Positions 11,364-22,312 of a stretch of DNA of 64,000 nucleotides are shown here, one piece after another. Position 1 is the stretch's first letter, and each line of letters opens with the position of its first letter. The stretch covers positions 1 through 64,000 of the forward strand of contig MEHQ01000678.1 in NCBI GenBank assembly GCA_008828725.1, given 5' to 3'. The notes under the pieces are model-generated. The model was not told the DNA's origin, did not search any database, and worked only from the letters and a program-made list of their open reading frames with translations. The translations under genes were made by a program, and so were the position numbers. This stretch comes from Saccharina japonica. Lineage: Eukaryota > Sar > Phaeophyceae > Laminariales > Laminariaceae.

Positions 11364-11743
11364 TGCCTATGATTTGTAGGTGGGTGCTTAAGCTGCGCAT
11401 GTTATTTCCATAACACTATGACCCGAAATGCAAGCACAATTTTAATTACTACATATATATACATGTTAATATAAAAACGACACTTTAGATTCCGGGTCAG
11501 CGTGATAGTCGTTTTGAAATCCTGGAACCACTCTTGGATTTCCGCGTTTGGTACCCATCGCCATCGTAGGCACTCTCTGGATACGACAAGCGCAACATAC
11601 ACGCGCAAACCCCAGATGACTAAAGGAGAGGATCCTGCAGAAGAACGAAGATAAGGAGAAAAGGAAGGGGGCGAAGAACACAGCAGCAGTATTTGGGACC
11701 GGGGAAAACAAAAACATGCAAAGAACCAGGAGATCTGCTATAT

Positions 11744-12072
11744 TTTTGTTTTTTTTCCCTGACCATTGATTAGCTTCGCCCTCCTTTCCTCTCTCCCTCT
11801 TTTAGTCGTAACTCAGATCCGGGGTCACTAAGTAGGTAGGCTCTCCTCCTCACTCCTCACTACGGTGCGTGCCTTGCATTTTTGTCGCGAGAAGATGTTA
11901 GCACTTTTTTGCTCTCGTCAACTCTCGTCGAATTGTGATTACCCACGCTATAATATGCGCTCTCGACAGCAGTTGGTTTCATTTGAGAATAAAAATCTCC
12001 ATACAGAGACTCGAACCCTCGACTTCCAACTCAACAGGCTTCGTTGTTACCTACTGAACCTCCGGGGCAACC
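11744..12072 (-). mobile_element. tRNA-derived SINE, copy 2
   Basis: Reverse complement of the family consensus, full length, from a tRNA-like head near 12072 (GGTTCGAGTC B-box) to the A-rich tail near 11750. Its head and linker match copy 1 (11045) better than the copies near 16-20 kb. Confidence 0.8.
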
Positions 12073-12137
12073 GCCATTTAGGATGTAGGCACGCGCCATA
12101 TACTTCGTATATATCATAGGAAGGCAACAATACGTAC

Positions 12138-12296
12138 CGCGGGAAGAGGAAAAGCCCCTCGGATGACGACCCCGTTCACTTGAGTCAAGCTCGCCAGGAA
12201 GGACGCCAGCTGCTTCTCGAACGTGGAGTTGTCCTTATCCTCGCAAGACCGCACGTACTCGGCGTTCGCCTCGATCACTCGCTGCAAGGCTTCCAT
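12138..12296 (-). CDS. Candidate first exon of an unrecognised gene
   Basis: On the minus strand an ATG at 12296 opens a 53-codon stretch of ordinary soluble-protein composition (MEALQRVIEANAEYV...) ending ...GAFPLPA. It is followed at 12137 by a strong splice donor, GTACGT. The region before the ATG is purine-rich and resembles a 5' UTR. The first 35 residues look helical. I do not recognise the family. Downstream minus-strand DNA is SINE and LTR material, and I could not find exon 2, so the gene may continue out of the window. It could also be a stranded first exon. Confidence 0.4.
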
Positions 12297-13843
12297 ATCT
12301 CTGTCTCTGTTCTGCTTCTCTCCTTGTTCTGCTTGTTGTTGTCTTGCTTTCTCTTCCTGTTAGTCCTGCTCCACCTGAATAAACGTATACTGTATATGAT
12401 ATGTGATATGTATGTATGTTGTAAACTATGTGGACAGACACAGCACAGGGCGCAACAAAAAACCGCGTATGGCGGTATGTTAAAAATGTTTTGATGCCGT
12501 TAGGAACGAAGGTATAATATGATCAAGAATGGTTCTACGTATGATATAATATGTATGCATGTATCATACCAGGTTCCGCCGGATGTATATGTATGTAGAG
12601 CAATGCCCCGGTAGGAAGGGGGGGGGGGTGTTGTATTTATCTGAAACCCGTTATTTCTATCCAACCACACCAGTACACCCAGTCAGTGTCTGTCCAGGTT
12701 GGCGGCTTACTATTTTCGAAGGAGCTTGTTCGCGCAAGCCGGCCAACATGAAATTGGATTTGTAGGAGCCACCCAGCAGTGTGTGTGTTGTCTTCACATT
12801 AAACCTGTTCTTGCTACCCAACCACACCAGTACACCCAGTGTGTTTCCTGATTCCTAATCCTAAGAGAGATACAAATTCTGTGGTCACAGACTGCTGTGA
12901 AACAGAGAAATTGGGTACCCTTATTTAACCCCTTAACCCATTCAGAACTGAACAAATGTTCCACACTAACTCCAAGTAGTTTGTCCCCTACTTCGTGGGA
13001 CAAGTCAGAAACTACTTGGAATTAGTGTGGGGACATTTTTTTTCAGTTCTGAATGGGATATTACCCCTTCAGAACTGGCCCCACGAATTTCGGGACAAAC
13101 GACTTGGAATTAGTGTGGGGACATTTTTTTTCAGTTCTGAATGGGTTAAGAGCGTCCCGCGACAATAAGCCAAAAATAGCGCTCCGTCATTCCGAAAACA
13201 TTTCAGCCAAAACGAGGCCAAAAAGCAAAGATGTCGGGAGACATGTCAATGTCAAGCTGTCTGTCTGTCAAGGCTGTCTGTCAGGGCAAATCCAGCTGTC
13301 TAGATATATGTCCCCAACCCCCCTTGCAGCAAAAGCCTTTTGATATGTGTGGAAACCCCTATTTTTATTGTTTTATTGCGGCTATTTTACTCGTTTGATA
13401 TGAGGAAAATTAAAATCATCGATATTCTGCAGTTCAATTCCAATCTTTTCTGTAGACCGGACTCGGAAATATAGCAAAGTGCCGAAAATAAACTAAATAC
13501 AGGAAACACACATTTGTGCATACATTATTGCCAGGCGTTTTTTTAAATGCGGGGATTTTTCGAAGTGTCCCCTGTTTTTTGCTGTCAAGGCTGTCTGTCA
13601 AGGCATTCGCCTTGACGCTGTCTGTCAAGGGGTGAAAGTGCTGTCTCCCGACATCTTTGCAAAGAAGTGTTACGATCTCTCTTTTTTTTTTTCTCCATCT
13701 CAGTTATTGTCTTCGCCCTTCCTTTCTCTCTATCGTCGTATTATAGCACGGGTCTCAGATGATAGTATTAATAGTATGATATCATATTATTGCCTCATGA
13801 GGCAGAGAAGTGCAGCCACTACTCGTATAATACCACTCGTATG
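12297..13843. other. Intergenic stretch with small repeats
   Basis: CCAACCACACCAGTACACCC occurs twice (about 12661 and 12819). A foldback element lies at 12935-13147, and a truncated SINE tail on the minus strand at about 13681-13742 (CTTCGCCCTTCC...). No gene was seen. Confidence 0.45.
12935..13147. mobile_element. Small foldback element
   Basis: CCCATTCAGAACTGAA at the left reappears inverted as TTCAGTTCTGAATGGG twice to the right. CCACACTAA(C/T)TCCAAG is inverted as CTTGGAATTAGTGTGG. The right half is duplicated in tandem. A short relative sits at about 54600-54685, sharing ACTTGGAATTAGTGTGG. Confidence 0.6.
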
Positions 13844-14024
13844 CAGTACAGGACACCTAACTATAAAGAAACAGTAAATCTGGGTCAGGCTGGATTTCTT
13901 ATTTGAGGGAGGGTGCTCTCTACACTAAGATTTCAAGATAACGACTCCAGAAAAAATGTTATTTTCCTCTAAATCTTCGCCTGGCTTTCTTATTAGCCTG
14001 TTTCTTATTAGGTGTCCTGTACTG
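13844..14024 (+). mobile_element. MITE of the CAGTACAGGACACC family, copy 2
   Basis: 181 bp, with ends CAGTACAGGACACCTAA and TTAGGTGTCCTGTACTG. It shares its internal sequence with 3243-3415. The right flank is TA; the left is TG, so the target duplication is not exact here. Confidence 0.75.
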
Positions 14025-14052
14025 TAATACAACCGCGGGATTAGTGTGTACG

Positions 14053-14988
14053 TAGTAATAGTGCGTGGGTGTAAGCACAATGTTCGACGAGAGTTGACGA
14101 CGGGAAAAAAGTGCTGAAATCTTCTCGCGATAAAAATGCAGGGCAAGAACCGTACGTAGTGGGGGGGGGAGGGAAAAGAGACTACTGTGTGACCCCGGAT
14201 CTGAGTTGCGACTATTAAGGGGCCCCTTCGGTCATGACGAAACACGAGTCTTCCATCGTTGAAAAATATTTTTTTTTCTTTTTTTTTACAGCAGCAATAC
14301 TATTTCTGGTATAATAACACCATATCAGTACTCCTTACGGAAAACGGCATAGCTCCAACAGTTCTAATGCTCAGGTTTTCGCCCATCGAGTATTTGCAAA
14401 GAGCCTATTAATAGACCATGGTCAACATTTGTGTCTCGGGAGGCATATCGATCAGACGCCTTGGTCGTCACGAAAAGTGTCTTTAGAGGACATTTGTGTC
14501 TCGGGAGGCATATCGATCAGACGCCTTGGTCGTCACGAAAAGTGTCTCTAAAGAGGCACTAATCCTTATATCGAGTATTTGCAAAGAGCCTAGACCATGG
14601 TCAACATTTGTGTCTCGGGAGGCATATCGATCAGACGCAAAGTATTAGTGCCTCTTTAGAGACACTTTTCGTGACGACCAAGGCGTCTGATCGATATGCC
14701 TCCCGAGACACAAATAATGTTGACCATGGTCTAGGCTCTTTGCAAATACTCGATGGGCGAAAACCTGAGCATTAGAACTGTTGGAGCTATGCCGTTTTCC
14801 GTAAGGAGTACTGATATGGTGTTATTATACCAGAAATAGTATTGCTGCTGTAAAAAAAACGAAAAAATATATATTTTTCAACGATGGAAGACTCGTGATT
14901 CGTCATGACCGAAGGGGCCCCTTAATAGGAAGGAGAGAGAAAAGAAGGGCGAAGATAATAGTTGGGGTGGGAAAAAAGATAAGTATAA
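14053..14988 (+). mobile_element. tRNA-derived SINE, copy 3, split by a foldback transposon
   Basis: SINE body runs 14053-14218 and resumes at 14922-14988 with the GGGCGAAGATAATA tail block. The tRNA-like head is absent. Sequence between 14219 and 14921 is an insertion listed separately. Intact SINE copies read GACTATTAATAGGGAGG across this point, giving the empty site. Confidence 0.8.
14219..14921. mobile_element. 703-bp foldback DNA transposon with TTAA target duplication
   Basis: The element starts GGGGCCCCTTCGGTCATGAC and ends with its reverse complement. Arms of some 300 bp or more are nearly perfect inverted repeats, with a middle made of a repeated ACATTTGTGTCTCGGGAGGC unit. TTAA stands at both borders (14215-14218 and 14922-14925) while the uninterrupted SINE has one TTAA. 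TTAA targeting is characteristic of the piggyBac superfamily. It has no coding capacity. Confidence 0.8.
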
Positions 14989-15441
14989 TAGTTACCAGGT
15001 GGGTGTTCTTCGCATTAAGCCCTTGAGAACCAGTCCCACAGTACACACACACCAGTGTCCGTGCCGATTCTTCAGCACCCTAGATACGTAGAGAGATATA
15101 ATACGTACGTACAAGTTGTTTTTGTGGTCACAAAACCAACGAGCAGGCAATGAAATGCTGCCGTATATACGACAGGCACGACCTTTATGCTATTATTAAA
15201 TACGAGCAATCCAGATGTGTGTGTGTGGAGGGTGGAGGGGCCTTGTCTCAGTCCGCCGGGCAGCAAAAAAGCAGGGTTGGGATATTTATATATTTATGCA
15301 CTACGCCCATCAATACCACCGCAGCTGTACTTTTCTTATATGTGTCGGCTATGTACCATGTGCGAGCTACTACCATACATACTATACCTAGGCTGGTATT
15401 GTACAGAGGGGTACACGAAAAACACTTTCCCGACACCCCAT
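14989..15441. other. Unassigned stretch
   Basis: No coding exon or repeat of the families seen here was recognised. Confidence 0.35.
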
Positions 15442-16215
15442 AACAGCCGATTTTCCTAATTGAGAATTGCCTTTCCGATGAGAATGAAAATCGATTTTAG
15501 TACTTTGTTATTGTTTAAGAGTTGTATTTCGCTCACGGTCAAAATTTGATCTAGAAAATTTGTTCCTCGATGGTAGGTATCGATCCACGAAAAAAAATAT
15601 TGAAATTGGCCTTGACGGGCTCGAAAAGTCAAGGATTTAATAAGGTAATTTGCATTTATGAGCGAGGTCCCTCGCCCATAAATACAGATTTTCTGGGATC
15701 CTCGATATCTTGTGAGACTGCCGATGCCGCTTTCGTTTTTTTTTGTCATCGACGCAAGGGCGCACAAAAAAAAAAGTTATCGACACCCCCCCCCCCCCCC
15801 CCTATATTGGAGGGAAGAAACCGGACCGTTGTGATCCCAGAAAACAATAAGTCAAGGTTTTTTTTATTTACCCCCGCCCCCCCCGCCCCCCACCAGCGAA
15901 AACAAAATAGGGGGGGTCTCTAAAACCAAGTAAAAAAAAAGGGAACAAAAAACGAAAAAAAAATGGTTTTCGCTCATTTCGTCCTGTGATCACAGCGATC
16001 CGGTTTGTCTTTCATTCTGACCTTCCTACGTGTGTGGTGTCGTTTTCTCTTTTTTTTTTACGCCCCTGATCGACGGGTGTCATAACTGACAATAGTTTAC
16101 AGTGGAAAAAATAACTGTAAGGGGAGTACATCTGTTACAACTCGAAAAACATATTTTCGATTTCCATTCTCATCGGAAAGGCAATTCTCAATTATTAGTA
16201 GGAAAATCGGCTGTT
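15442..16215. mobile_element. 774-bp TIR element with a 4-bp target duplication
   Basis: The left end AACAGCCGATTTTCCTA and the following 40 bases are mirrored at the right end, apart from a small insertion. CCAT flanks both sides (15438-15441 and 16216-16219). The interior is poly-C/poly-A rich and non-coding. Confidence 0.7.
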
Positions 16216-16427
16216 CCATGGCGGAAATTTAAGGACCGTTTAGTCTTGATATTTGTACCCCAACGCACCTTACATCCCCGCCTGAAGTGGCATTTGCGAG
16301 ACCCAGACCGCGGGGGGGTACTTCATATCAGGGGGGGGGGGGTGCTGTATCATACCAGGTACCTTGCACCAGACCATCCACCTTCAGCATGCTCAACATT
16401 GTACGCAATACACGTCCCCACAAGACA

Positions 16428-17147
16428 GTCGGTCGCCGCGATGGTCTATTAACAGTGGCACCCTCGAATGCTTCTACGTAAGAGTTGGGTTTACGGGGTT
16501 CGAATCTCACGTGTCGGACTTCTGAGTTTATTTGCAAAAATAAATGAAACGGAATCAACTGCCGAGAGCGCCTATTGGTAGTAGCGTGGGCAGGTAGGCG
16601 CAACTCGATGCGAGTCGACGAGGGAAGAAAAAGGGCTGATGAAGTCTTCTCACGATAAAAATGCAAGGCACCAACTGTCGTGGGGGAGGAGGGAGAGGAC
16701 GGCTCCGTAGAACTTGCACGTACGTGCGAGTCTAACGAATCTGCACGTACATTCAATACGGTTATATGTATAGCAGGAGTTGTTGTAGATATGTATGGCC
16801 TACATGGGTACCAAATGGGATCGAGGTGCCAGGTGGGCCTCCGGCGGCTCCTGCGGAGGGCTGATTATATTTCTGCACCTTGTGGGTGGGAGCAGGGTGC
16901 CAAATGGGATCAGATCCGGGTGGGATCAGGTCCGGGTGGGAGCAAAGGTAAAGATGGTGCAAAAGTACGTGCAGTTCTAAAAGCCCACAGCACGTACGAG
17001 CAATTATACGGCTGGTGGGGAGAGGAGCGTACTTTGTGACCCCGGATCTGAGTTACGACTATTAATATCCTACCCAGGTACGATACTCGTATGAAGGAGA
17101 TAAAAAAGAAGGGCGAAGATGATGAAGTTGGATGGGGGAAAAAAACG
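16428..17147 (+). mobile_element. tRNA-derived SINE, copy 4, split by a MITE
   Basis: The head GTCGGTCGCCGCGATGGTC and B-box-like GGGGTTCGAATCTC lead into the shared body. The body is interrupted at 16700-17017 and resumes with the GACCCCGGATCTGAGTTACG block. The tail is A-rich. Confidence 0.85.
16700..17017 (+). mobile_element. 318-bp MITE with a 9-bp target duplication, copy 1
   Basis: The element is flanked by GGGAGAGGA on both sides (16691-16699 and 17018-17026), and intact SINEs hold this 9-mer once. The ends carry imperfect inverted repeats around TTGCACGTACGTGC. The copy at 40097-40414 is exactly the same length and inverted. A 9-bp duplication points to the Mutator (MULE) superfamily. 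Confidence 0.85.
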
Positions 17148-17182
17148 GCAGTCAAGAGACCTGACCGCAAAGAAAAGTCAGC

Positions 17183-17347
17183 ATGGTTGGGGAGGAGACC
17201 AACAATTCAGAGAACAACAATAACATCAACAACAACAGCTGTTTGGATGTTCAAGTAAATGAGATGCTGAGTGATCATGCTGAGAGCTCTACCAGTACTG
17301 AGAGCACAAATAATGAGCATAAAAAAAGCTTTCGTAGCGGGAAGTAG
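17183..17347 (+). CDS. Short unrecognised ORF, Asn/Ser/Glu-rich
   Basis: An ATG-to-TAG frame of 54 codons begins MVGEETNNSENNNN and ends KKSFRSGK. It is polar and low in complexity, with no domain or signal. It lies just beyond a SINE tail with no visible promoter or splice partner. It may be an exon scrap of a transposon or gene, or chance. Confidence 0.2.
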   Translation: MVGEETNNSENNNNINNNSCLDVQVNEMLSDHAESSTSTESTNNEHKKSFRSGK

Positions 17348-18117
17348 ACATAGAAGGAAGTTAGACTTTGCGCATAGATAGGTTTTATGTTTACTTTGTT
17401 TCCGTAAGGTTTGCTGCTTTCGGGAATGCTATGAGTGGTCAACGTTGAAGCTCATGCTGCACATTGTCGGATGTGGCAAAGATGACATGATGATACTGCC
17501 TGTAATAATGATAATGAGACTACAACTAACTGCGAATCGCGCCGCTGGGCACAGCACAGCAGCACCACACACACACCAAAACAAAAGCTTGCGTTTTTTT
17601 TTCACGAGAAGCGAGAGAAGAAGTAACTCTTCACTCATTCAGCCCCCTCTCTTCCCTCGTCGATTATAATAGTATTAGCGTCGAACCACAGGAGTGGCTG
17701 GTTACGTACATATCTATCGTACGACGTCGTACAGTAGTGTACAGCAGTACCAGCCCGCTCGTGACAAAGGAACTCACAAGAAAGCCAGCCTGAACAATTG
17801 AAAAAAAATAAGAAAACTCTCAGCCTAGTCAGTGCACAAGCTTTAGGAATGTGGCCCCTTCCTGTTTTGTTGCTGCTGGTCTGGGCTCAAGGCACCATTC
17901 TTCGTTGTGCAGCAGCACCATCATACTACTGTAGGGAAAACGTCTTCTCGGGGGCCAAAATAAGAAAGCGCAACAGAATCAGAAAGTGTGCTTTCGCGCG
18001 CGCCCAGAATAAGAGCGTCAGCCTGAGCCCGAATGAGAGGGCCGGTACTGCCGTGTAGTGCAGTACATATAGCAGAGAAACAACTACCTGGTATGAATAC
18101 TATGCATACTACCTGGT
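17348..18117. other. Unassigned stretch
   Basis: No firm gene. A frame at 17848-18058 starts MWPLPVLLLLVWAQG, hydrophobic like a signal peptide, but has no splice or homology support, and I do not call it. Confidence 0.35.
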
Positions 18118-18466
18118 GTCGCCCCGGGGGGCTACGAGGTAACCACGAATCCTGTAGAGTCAAGATCGTGAGTTCGAGCCCCCCCGAGTGCTTGCTCGTA
18201 GGGACTTTTTCTCGCAAAAAAAAACAAAATACGAATACTGATAGCGGAAAGCGCGAGAGCGTGAGTTAGCGAAATTCGATGAAAATCGACGAGCGTTAGG
18301 AAGGCTGAACCCTATGCGCGATCAAAACCAAGGCAAGAACCGTAGTGTGGGGGGAGGGAGGGGATCCTACTCTGTGACCCCGGATCTGAGTTACGACAAA
18401 AGGGAGGGAGAAAGATAGAAGTGCGAAGATAGTAAACGGGGATAGGAAAAAAAAAAAAAAAAAAAA
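18118..18466 (+). mobile_element. tRNA-derived SINE, copy 5
   Basis: The tRNA-like head is GCCCCGGGGGGCTACGAGG with a GAGTTCGAGCCC B-box. The family body follows, then the GACCCCGGATCTGAGTTACG block and a pure A tail of about 20. Full length. Confidence 0.8.
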
Positions 18467-19930
18467 CTACGACCTGGTGCAAGGCCTGGTGTGTATACGA
18501 CAGCAGCATAGTACTCGCTCGTAAAAGGATGTTCAAAACTCCCCGCTCTACGACATGGATAAACGCTTTTCGGTGAATACAGGTGACTATCAACCGCCAC
18601 AAATCAGGCATCGAACAAACCGTACTCACCCACCTGTGGAACCCCAGCTGATGTGAGATGAAGACGGCGGTGGTGGATGTAGAGCGGCTATTAGAAGTCG
18701 TACAGCAGTGTAAAGGGCGGTGGGTGTAGCAGTGCTCGGAGGGTGGCCGGATCTGATGATGAGAGAGGTCGGGAGGTCGAGTGCGGGGTGTGGGATGTGT
18801 GCGATGTGCGCGATGTTGTATTGTTGTGTTATGAATACGCGCATTTTGGGAACCGGTTTAAATTCGGAGCATCTCCCCTTATTATCCACCACGCACCGTC
18901 AATGAACTCCCTAACCTCCTTCATATAAACGTACAATACGTACTCCATGTATTACTCCACGTACGTATATACGAAGAACGTATAATAAACCAAAAATAGG
19001 TACGATATATACGGCTTACGGTATACGACTGACTGCTGTGCATCGGCAGCTGCTTCAACAGGATTCAATTCGACCGGGAGAAGAAGAGTCGACGAGGGAG
19101 GAAAATGCTGAAATATTCTCGCAATAAAAATGCAAGCCACGTACCGTGTAGGTGGGGAGAGGGAGAAAAAAAGCTTACGAGTACGTACTCGTAGTGATCC
19201 CGCGGATCTGAGTTACGACTAAAGAGAGTTGTGGCTTTTTGTCTAAATCAATTTCATATTGTTAATCGACTTTCAATGTTCACTCGGGTTCACACAGCCA
19301 CCCTATACGTACGTACGTATTGAATAGCGGTATATTTTTGCCCAAACGGCGCTACCTTTTCTCTAGATATAAATATTACGAGTACGCGTATCATATAATA
19401 CCTGGTATATATATGTGGTTGTTGACCGTTGACTATACTTGATGGAGCATCCGGCCCAGCGCATCCACAGGAAAAAAACATCATAAGCCGTTCAACATAT
19501 ATATATATACTACTGCTGTAATACCCGAGGTGTTAATATTAATATTAGTACGAGTACACATATTATTATATTATATCCCTATTAATCGGTATACCTTGCA
19601 CAATAAGCATTTTTTACGTACATACGCACGTAGTGTAATGCCTATTAATAGTAAATACGTATGAATAACAATTTAACAAATTAAGATTGTCGTTAGCGAG
19701 AAGCCGTTGGCCGTTCTGCTCACCGGTTCATCTTGACGTCGAATACGGTGCCACTATTCATATCGCCGTCGAATACGGTGCCTCCATTTTTTGCTCCGTC
19801 ATCCGCGGGCTGCATCGTGGCCGCCAGCGGAGTCGTATCGCCTCCACCTACCCCCCCCCCCTGTACTATTAATATTGATACCCGTAGTATATCATTTATA
19901 ATACTTTCACCACGTATCATAGCGTTTCAC
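18467..19930. other. Gene-free stretch with a truncated SINE
   Basis: A plus-strand SINE body fragment lies at about 19063-19227 (CAATAAAAATGCAAGCCACG ... CGCGGATCTGAGTTACGAC), without head or tail. The rest is AT-rich DNA with ACGTACGT tracts and no gene. Confidence 0.5.
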
Positions 19931-20089
19931 TTTTTTTTTTTTTTTTTTTTTTTTTTCCTTCCTTTTTTATTATCTTCGCACTTTTGTCTTTTCTCCCTCC
20001 CTATCAATAGTCGTAACTCAGATCCGGGGTCACAAAGTAGGCTCCTCTCCCTCCTCCCCACTACGGTTCTTGCCTTGCATTTTTATCGA
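19931..20089 (-). mobile_element. 5'-truncated tRNA-derived SINE, copy 7
   Basis: Minus-strand tail and body only, from the A tail (T-run at 19931) to about the GCATTTTTATCG point. It directly abuts copy 8. Confidence 0.8.
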
Positions 20090-20103
20090 TTAATAATGAT
20101 GCT

Positions 20104-20453
20104 TTTTGTTGTTTTTTCCATCCTATTTATTATCTTCGCCCTTCCTTCTCCTCCCTATTAATAGTCGTAACTCAGATCCGGGGTCACAAAGTAGGCTCCT
20201 CTCCCTCCTCCCCCACTACGGTTCTTGCCTTGCATTTTTATCGCGAGAAGACTTCAGCCTTTCCTTCCCTCATCGACTCGCATCGAATTGTGCCTACCCA
20301 CGCTACTATTAATTGGCGCTCTCAGCAGTTGATTCCGTTTTTTATTTATTTTTGCAAATAAACTCAAAAGTCCGACCCACGTGAGATTCGAACTCCAGAC
20401 ATCAACGTTCAGAAGCGTTCGAGGTTACCTCTAGACCATTGGGGCGACCGACC
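20104..20453 (-). mobile_element. Full-length tRNA-derived SINE, copy 8
   Basis: Read on the minus strand from 20453 it begins GGTCGGTCGCCCCAATGGTC. It shows an Arg(TCT)-like anticodon loop around CTTCTGAA, a GGAGTTCGAATCTC B-box, the shared body with the TTAA site, and an A-rich end. It is the cleanest copy in the window and a good family reference. Confidence 0.85.
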
Positions 20454-20597
20454 CCCTCTATATTATAATAATAGATGTTTCTCGGAACGTGCGTTTCCTT
20501 TCCGTTCCGTCACACGCTCATTTGTTGTCACGCACGTCGCCGTTTTGGGCTGCGACCTTCAAGCCCGCTAGAGTCGCGCCCCTTTGCGAATCGTATC

Positions 20598-20685
20598 ATA
20601 TATAATACTTTCACCACGTATCATAGCGTTTACTATATTATAATAATAGATGTTTCTCGGAACGAGCGTTTCCTAACGTACAGAA
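20598..20685 (+). repeat. Short direct repeat that lacks the SINE pair
   Basis: ATAATACTTTCACCACGTAT and ATAGATGTTTCTCGGAACG lie next to each other here. At 19895-20495 the same two blocks are separated by SINE copies 7 and 8. This is the empty version of that site. Confidence 0.7.
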
Positions 20686-21266
20686 TGCTCTCGACCAGCA
20701 TGTGCCTCTACCGCCTCCCCACTGCGGCGTGCTGCTACCCTGCGTGTTATTATTATCATTCAACAGCAAGTAGGCGTCCTTCTAACGCCCACTGGCAGCC
20801 ACTACCAAGGTCTTGGTTTCGATTCGTTGATCGGGCGGCGTCAGCCGCAACCCCTTGTATTGGATACGACTTGGCCTGCTTGGCTCAGCTTCGCCAAAAC
20901 ACTTTTCTTTTTTCACACAAAATCCGATTCGCTGCTGTATTTCGAGCCCTTTGCCACCAGGTGGTCGGCAATATACACAGTAGCAATTAGTCGTGCCTGG
21001 TACATACGTCGTATATAGAAGTGAGTTTTGCAAGATAGGGCTTGGGTTTTGAGTTTAGAGCACCAGTAGGAATACTATTATTATTATTGCAACCATACTA
21101 TACGGGCCCCATGCAATACGTACGTCCTGGGCACAACCAACCGTCCGTTGTTGTTGCGGCAGCTGTCGCGTGGACCCAGGGACTCACGCCCATAAACAGA
21201 ATTCTTGCGATTTTTCTATGTGTCTGTGGATAGCATATGCGAGCTCGACATTACAGTCGGTCCGGG
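20686..21266. other. Unassigned stretch
   Basis: No convincing exon or repeat seen. Confidence 0.35.
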
Positions 21267-22312
21267 GAGGGGGGGGGGGGGGTGTACTCATGTCGTGCAC
21301 GGCCGTAGTCTATGACCTAGACCCTCGCATCCCTACAATGCCGGGACGGAGCACGTTGGGTTTTCACCAACCAGGCAGACATTGCTTGCACCAAGCGCGA
21401 AGCGCCGAGAGGTATTGGGCGAGGCGCATGGAGGGTGAGCTGCATCCTGCTAAGAACCGCCTCTGAGGCGGACTTGCATATGGACGACAGCTTCAATGAG
21501 TTAATTTAATTTATGGTGTGGCCACTTCCTGGAGACAGCATATGGGAGCACTATTTAACTGCCTCGCGGGTGCCTTACCATATACACACTACGTGATACG
21601 ACATTCCCCTTGTGCGGAGCAAAGGTTCTCCACCCCGCACAAATGTATCTACTCGACCGCCAGCTTTGGTGACCGCCAAAAAAAAAAAACGGACCCTGGT
21701 TGCTCTGTAGCTCACGCAGCGAGTGGCGTGTTTACAGCGTCGTTGCCAACCGACGCCAACCCAACCTATAAATATATCATGTATTTATAGGGGGGGGGGT
21801 ACTCATGTCGTGCACGGCTGTAGTCATATGACCATAGACCCTCGCATCCCTACAATGCCGGGACGGAGCACGTTGGGTTTTCACCAACCAGGCAGACATT
21901 GCTTGCACCAAGCGCGAAGCGCCGTGAGGTATTGGGCGAGTCGCATGGAGGGTGAGCTGCATCCTGCTAAGAACCGCCTCTGAGGCGGACTTGCATATGG
22001 ACGACAGCTTCAATGAGTTAATTTAATTTCTGGTGTGGCCACTTCCGGAGACAGCAATAGGTTTTACTATGCAACTGCCTCGCGGATGCCTTACCATATT
22101 AACACTACGTGATACGACCATTCCCCTTGTGCGGAGCAAAGGTTCTCCACCCCGCACAAATGATCTACGACCGCCAGCTTTGGTAACCGCCAAAAAAAAA
22201 AAACAAAAAAAAAAACGGCACCCTGGTTGTCTAGCTCACGCAGCGAGTGGCGTGTTTTACAGCGTCGTTGCCAACCGACGCCAACCCAACCTATAAATAT
22301 ATACTATATTTA
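21267..22312 (+). repeat. Tandem duplication, two 523-bp units
   Basis: Units 21267-21789 and 21790-22312 start with a G-run then TACTCATGTCGTGCACGG and end in an AT-rich TATAAATATAT palindrome. The shared stretch includes GCACGTTGGGTTTTCACCAA. Diverged relatives lie at 45600-45872 (minus) and 55965-56100 (plus). No protein is supported. Confidence 0.8.

Noticed and set aside
16680-17039. Frames shared by the two 318-bp MITE copies
   Set aside because: They match only because the two copies are the same element; the element is short, flanked by duplications and lacks a protein domain.
20377-20453. A tRNA gene on the minus strand
   Set aside because: The tRNA-like sequence is the SINE head: acceptor strands do not pair well, and a shared SINE body follows it directly.
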